Under the pieces are notes generated by a model. It did no database searches, was not told where the DNA came from, and saw only the letters and a program-made list of their open reading frames with translations. A stretch of DNA of 7,877 bases, from contig DAOWIC010000314.1 of assembly GCA_030641085.1 (NCBI GenBank), forward strand, positions 1 through 7,877, written 5' to 3'. Positions 6,279 through 7,877 of the stretch are shown here, piece by piece. The stretch is from Calditrichota bacterium (GTDB taxonomy: Bacteria; Zixibacteria; MSB-5A5; GN15; FEB-12). The position numbers and the translations under genes were made by a program. Every line of letters begins with the position of its first letter. Positions within the stretch are counted from its first letter, which is position 1.

Positions 6279-7667
6279 GTGCGCATTTTTAATAATCGAC
6301 GGACATTTCTTTTTCTTGCCGTTATTGTCTTTTATCTGATTGCCAGCCTTGCCTTTGCCTCAAGCACAGGAGAAGCCGAAGAGGAAGCCGCGGACGGGCA
6401 TGGCGGACCGGTACTGATCATCCTGCTGGGCCTGATTGTAATTCTGTTGGCGGCCAAGCTGGGCGGCGATGTTTTCGAGCGCTTCAACCAGCCGGCGGTG
6501 CTGGGCGAACTGGTTATCGGGATGCTGATCGGCAACCTCAACTTGATCGGGATTGATTACTTTGTGACAATGCAGCATAACATGACGCTGGAGATTCTTG
6601 CCGAGTTGGGTGTGATAATCCTGCTGTTTGAGGTCGGGCTTGAATCATCGGTGAAAGAGATGATGAAGGTCGGGCTGACTTCCTTCATGGTCGCCATCTT
6701 CGGCGTTGTCGCACCTTTCTTCCTCGGCTGGGGCTGCGGCTATGTCTTTTTACCGAACGAATCAATTTATGTTCACATCTTCATCGGCGCGACCCTGACG
6801 GCAACATCGGTTGGCATCACCGCCCGAGTCTTAAAAGACATCGGGAAGATCCGAACCCGGGAGGCGAAAATCATTTTAGGGGCGGCGGTGATCGACGATA
6901 TCCTCGGCCTGGTCATTTTGGCCGTAGTGGCGGGAATTATTACGGCTGTCTCCGCCGGTGCCGGCGACGGACTCTCATCGGGCGCGATCTTGTGGATTAT
7001 CTTCAAGGCGGTGGCGTTTGTGGTTGGCGCGATCGCGGTCGGCTCGTTTGTCATGCCTCACTATTTCAAATTCGCCATCCGGCTTAAAGGCAAAGGCGTC
7101 TTCCTCTCGTTCTGCCTGCTGGTCTGCTTCCTGCTTTCGTTTCTGGCCGGCAAAGTCGGTCTTGCACCGATCGTTGGTGCTTTTGCGGCCGGTCTGATCT
7201 TGGACGATGTGCATTTCAAGGAATTCCGCGAACGAGGTGAACACGGGATCGAGGAACTTATTGAGCCAATCGCAGTATTCCTGGTACCGATTTTCTTTGT
7301 ACGAATGGGAATGATGGTTGACCTGAGGACTTTCACTCATGTTGAGATTCTTGGGTTCGCGGTGGTGATGACGCTGGTGGCGATTATCGGCAAACAGGTT
7401 TGTTCGCTGGCAATTTTCGATAAAACTATAAACCGGGTTGCGATCGGGCTGGGGATGATTCCCCGCGGCGAGGTAGGTTTGATTTTCGCCGGTATCGGTG
7501 CAAAGCTGATGTTGGACGGTCATCCGGTAATCTCGACCGGCACCTATTCGGCGGTTGTTATTATGGTCATGGTGACCACTCTGGTCACCCCGCCAGTGCT
7601 GAAGATGTCGATGTTGCGTGGCGAGGCAAAGAAGGAAAAGAAGGAAAAGATAGAGGCAACTGCCTGA
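6279..7667 (+). CDS. Monovalent cation:proton antiporter of the CPA2/NapA type
   Basis: The protein is a polytopic inner-membrane antiporter of the Na_H_exchanger family that should exchange Na+ or K+ for H+. From the GTG start it has 462 residues. Residues 1-27 resemble a signal peptide: basic RIFNNRR, a hydrophobic core, and AFA before Ser28. An acidic stretch at about 30-40 (GEAEEEAADG) follows, and then about a dozen hydrophobic segments. Family marks are FEVGLE near 117-122, TATSVGITARVLKD at 174-187, VIDDILGL with the Asp-Asp pair at 206-207, FFVRMGMMVDL at 339-349 and PRGEVGLIFA at 395-404. The Asp pair is typical of electrogenic members such as NapA. The charged residue in FFVRMG may replace the family's TM10 lysine, which is tentative. 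There is no TrkA/RCK domain; the protein ends in a Lys/Glu-rich tail. The open frame runs back to TTG 6123, but residues before the GTG look non-coding. A strong terminator follows. Confidence 0.92.
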   Translation: MRIFNNRRTFLFLAVIVFYLIASLAFASSTGEAEEEAADGHGGPVLIILLGLIVILLAAKLGGDVFERFNQPAVLGELVIGMLIGNLNLIGIDYFVTMQHNMTLEILAELGVIILLFEVGLESSVKEMMKVGLTSFMVAIFGVVAPFFLGWGCGYVFLPNESIYVHIFIGATLTATSVGITARVLKDIGKIRTREAKIILGAAVIDDILGLVILAVVAGIITAVSAGAGDGLSSGAILWIIFKAVAFVVGAIAVGSFVMPHYFKFAIRLKGKGVFLSFCLLVCFLLSFLAGKVGLAPIVGAFAAGLILDDVHFKEFRERGEHGIEELIEPIAVFLVPIFFVRMGMMVDLRTFTHVEILGFAVVMTLVAIIGKQVCSLAIFDKTINRVAIGLGMIPRGEVGLIFAGIGAKLMLDGHPVISTGTYSAVVIMVMVTTLVTPPVLKMSMLRGEAKKEKKEKIEATA

Positions 7668-7692
7668 AAACGGCCATGATAGACGGATTTTG

Positions 7693-7726
7693 GGCCCGTG
7701 ACAAGCTGTTGCGGGCCTTTTTATTT
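7693..7726 (+). terminator. Intrinsic terminator of the antiporter gene
   Basis: GGCCCG (7693-7698) pairs with CGGGCC (7712-7717). The stem continues inward through two G-U pairs and ACA/TGT to an AGC loop, giving 11 pairs. It is followed by TTTTTATTT. It begins 25 bases after the antiporter stop and separates this gene from the tRNA promoter. Confidence 0.9.
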
Positions 7727-7741
7727 AGTTGGACTCCGAGC

Positions 7742-7769
7742 TTGACAAAGTGTAATCGGCCTCTATATT
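7742..7769 (+). promoter_or_regulatory. Sigma70-type promoter of the initiator tRNA
   Basis: A perfect TTGACA (7742-7747) and TATATT (7764-7769, five of six) are separated by 16 bases. The start would fall near 7776, leaving a leader of about eight bases before the tRNA. The bases after the -10 are not notably GC-rich, unlike the discriminator of many strongly stringent-controlled stable RNA promoters. Confidence 0.8.
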
Positions 7770-7783
7770 AGGCTTCTACGCAT

Positions 7784-7860
<77 letters not shown>

Positions 7861-7877
7861 AATTTAAGTCCCTGAAG

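Noticed and set aside
7571..7589. Inverted repeat GGTGACCA/TGGTCACC with a three-base spacer
   Set aside because: It is inside the antiporter coding sequence and follows from the codons of a Val-Thr-Thr-Leu-Val-Thr segment; no regulatory role is indicated.

Overview
No phage, transposon, CRISPR array or obvious novel system is visible in this window. It is a compact bacterial chromosomal segment with two convergent or divergent transcription blocks. It carries the transcription-repair coupling factor (mfd), the flagellar stator pair (motA-motB), a monovalent cation:proton antiporter, a tiny Hc1/histone-H1-like protein, a partial lipoprotein and an initiator tRNA. The organism is flagellated. 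It is probably Gram-negative, judging by the lipobox lipoprotein and a MotB with a peptidoglycan-binding OmpA-like domain. The short Hc1-type protein and the beta-sandwich-like lipoprotein suggest the wider FCB/PVC bacteria, for example an uncultured FCB-type candidate phylum. That placement is inference with low confidence, because no single gene fixes the phylum.

Left part, minus strand: mfd (3859 to 440) is followed 127 bases downstream by a lipoprotein gene (312 to the window edge) with a strong Shine-Dalgarno (SD) sequence and a possible promoter of its own. A 15-bp palindrome lies where that promoter would start transcription. The 219-base gap right of mfd holds divergent signals: a GC-rich hairpin and an oddly distant SD for mfd, and a good sigma70-type promoter for the plus-strand Hc1-like gene (4079-4249).

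Middle: the Hc1-like gene converges on motB. The two share a nearly perfectly symmetrical bidirectional terminator at 4267-4297. motA and motB (6031 to 4320) are separated by five bases and form the classical stator operon.

Right part, plus strand: a 247-base intergenic region with divergent signals (motA leftward, antiporter rightward) contains a 12-bp perfect palindrome. The antiporter most likely starts at the GTG at 6279, which places a clear signal-peptide-like segment at its N-terminus. It ends with a strong terminator at 7693-7726. A consensus-like promoter then drives an initiator tRNA-Met (7784-7860) with encoded CCA. No gene-free stretch exceeds 300 bases.

Functionally, the stator and the antiporter both deal with the ion-motive force. 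mfd and the Hc1-like protein both act, or probably act, on DNA. The shared intergenic regions are the only evidence of linkage.
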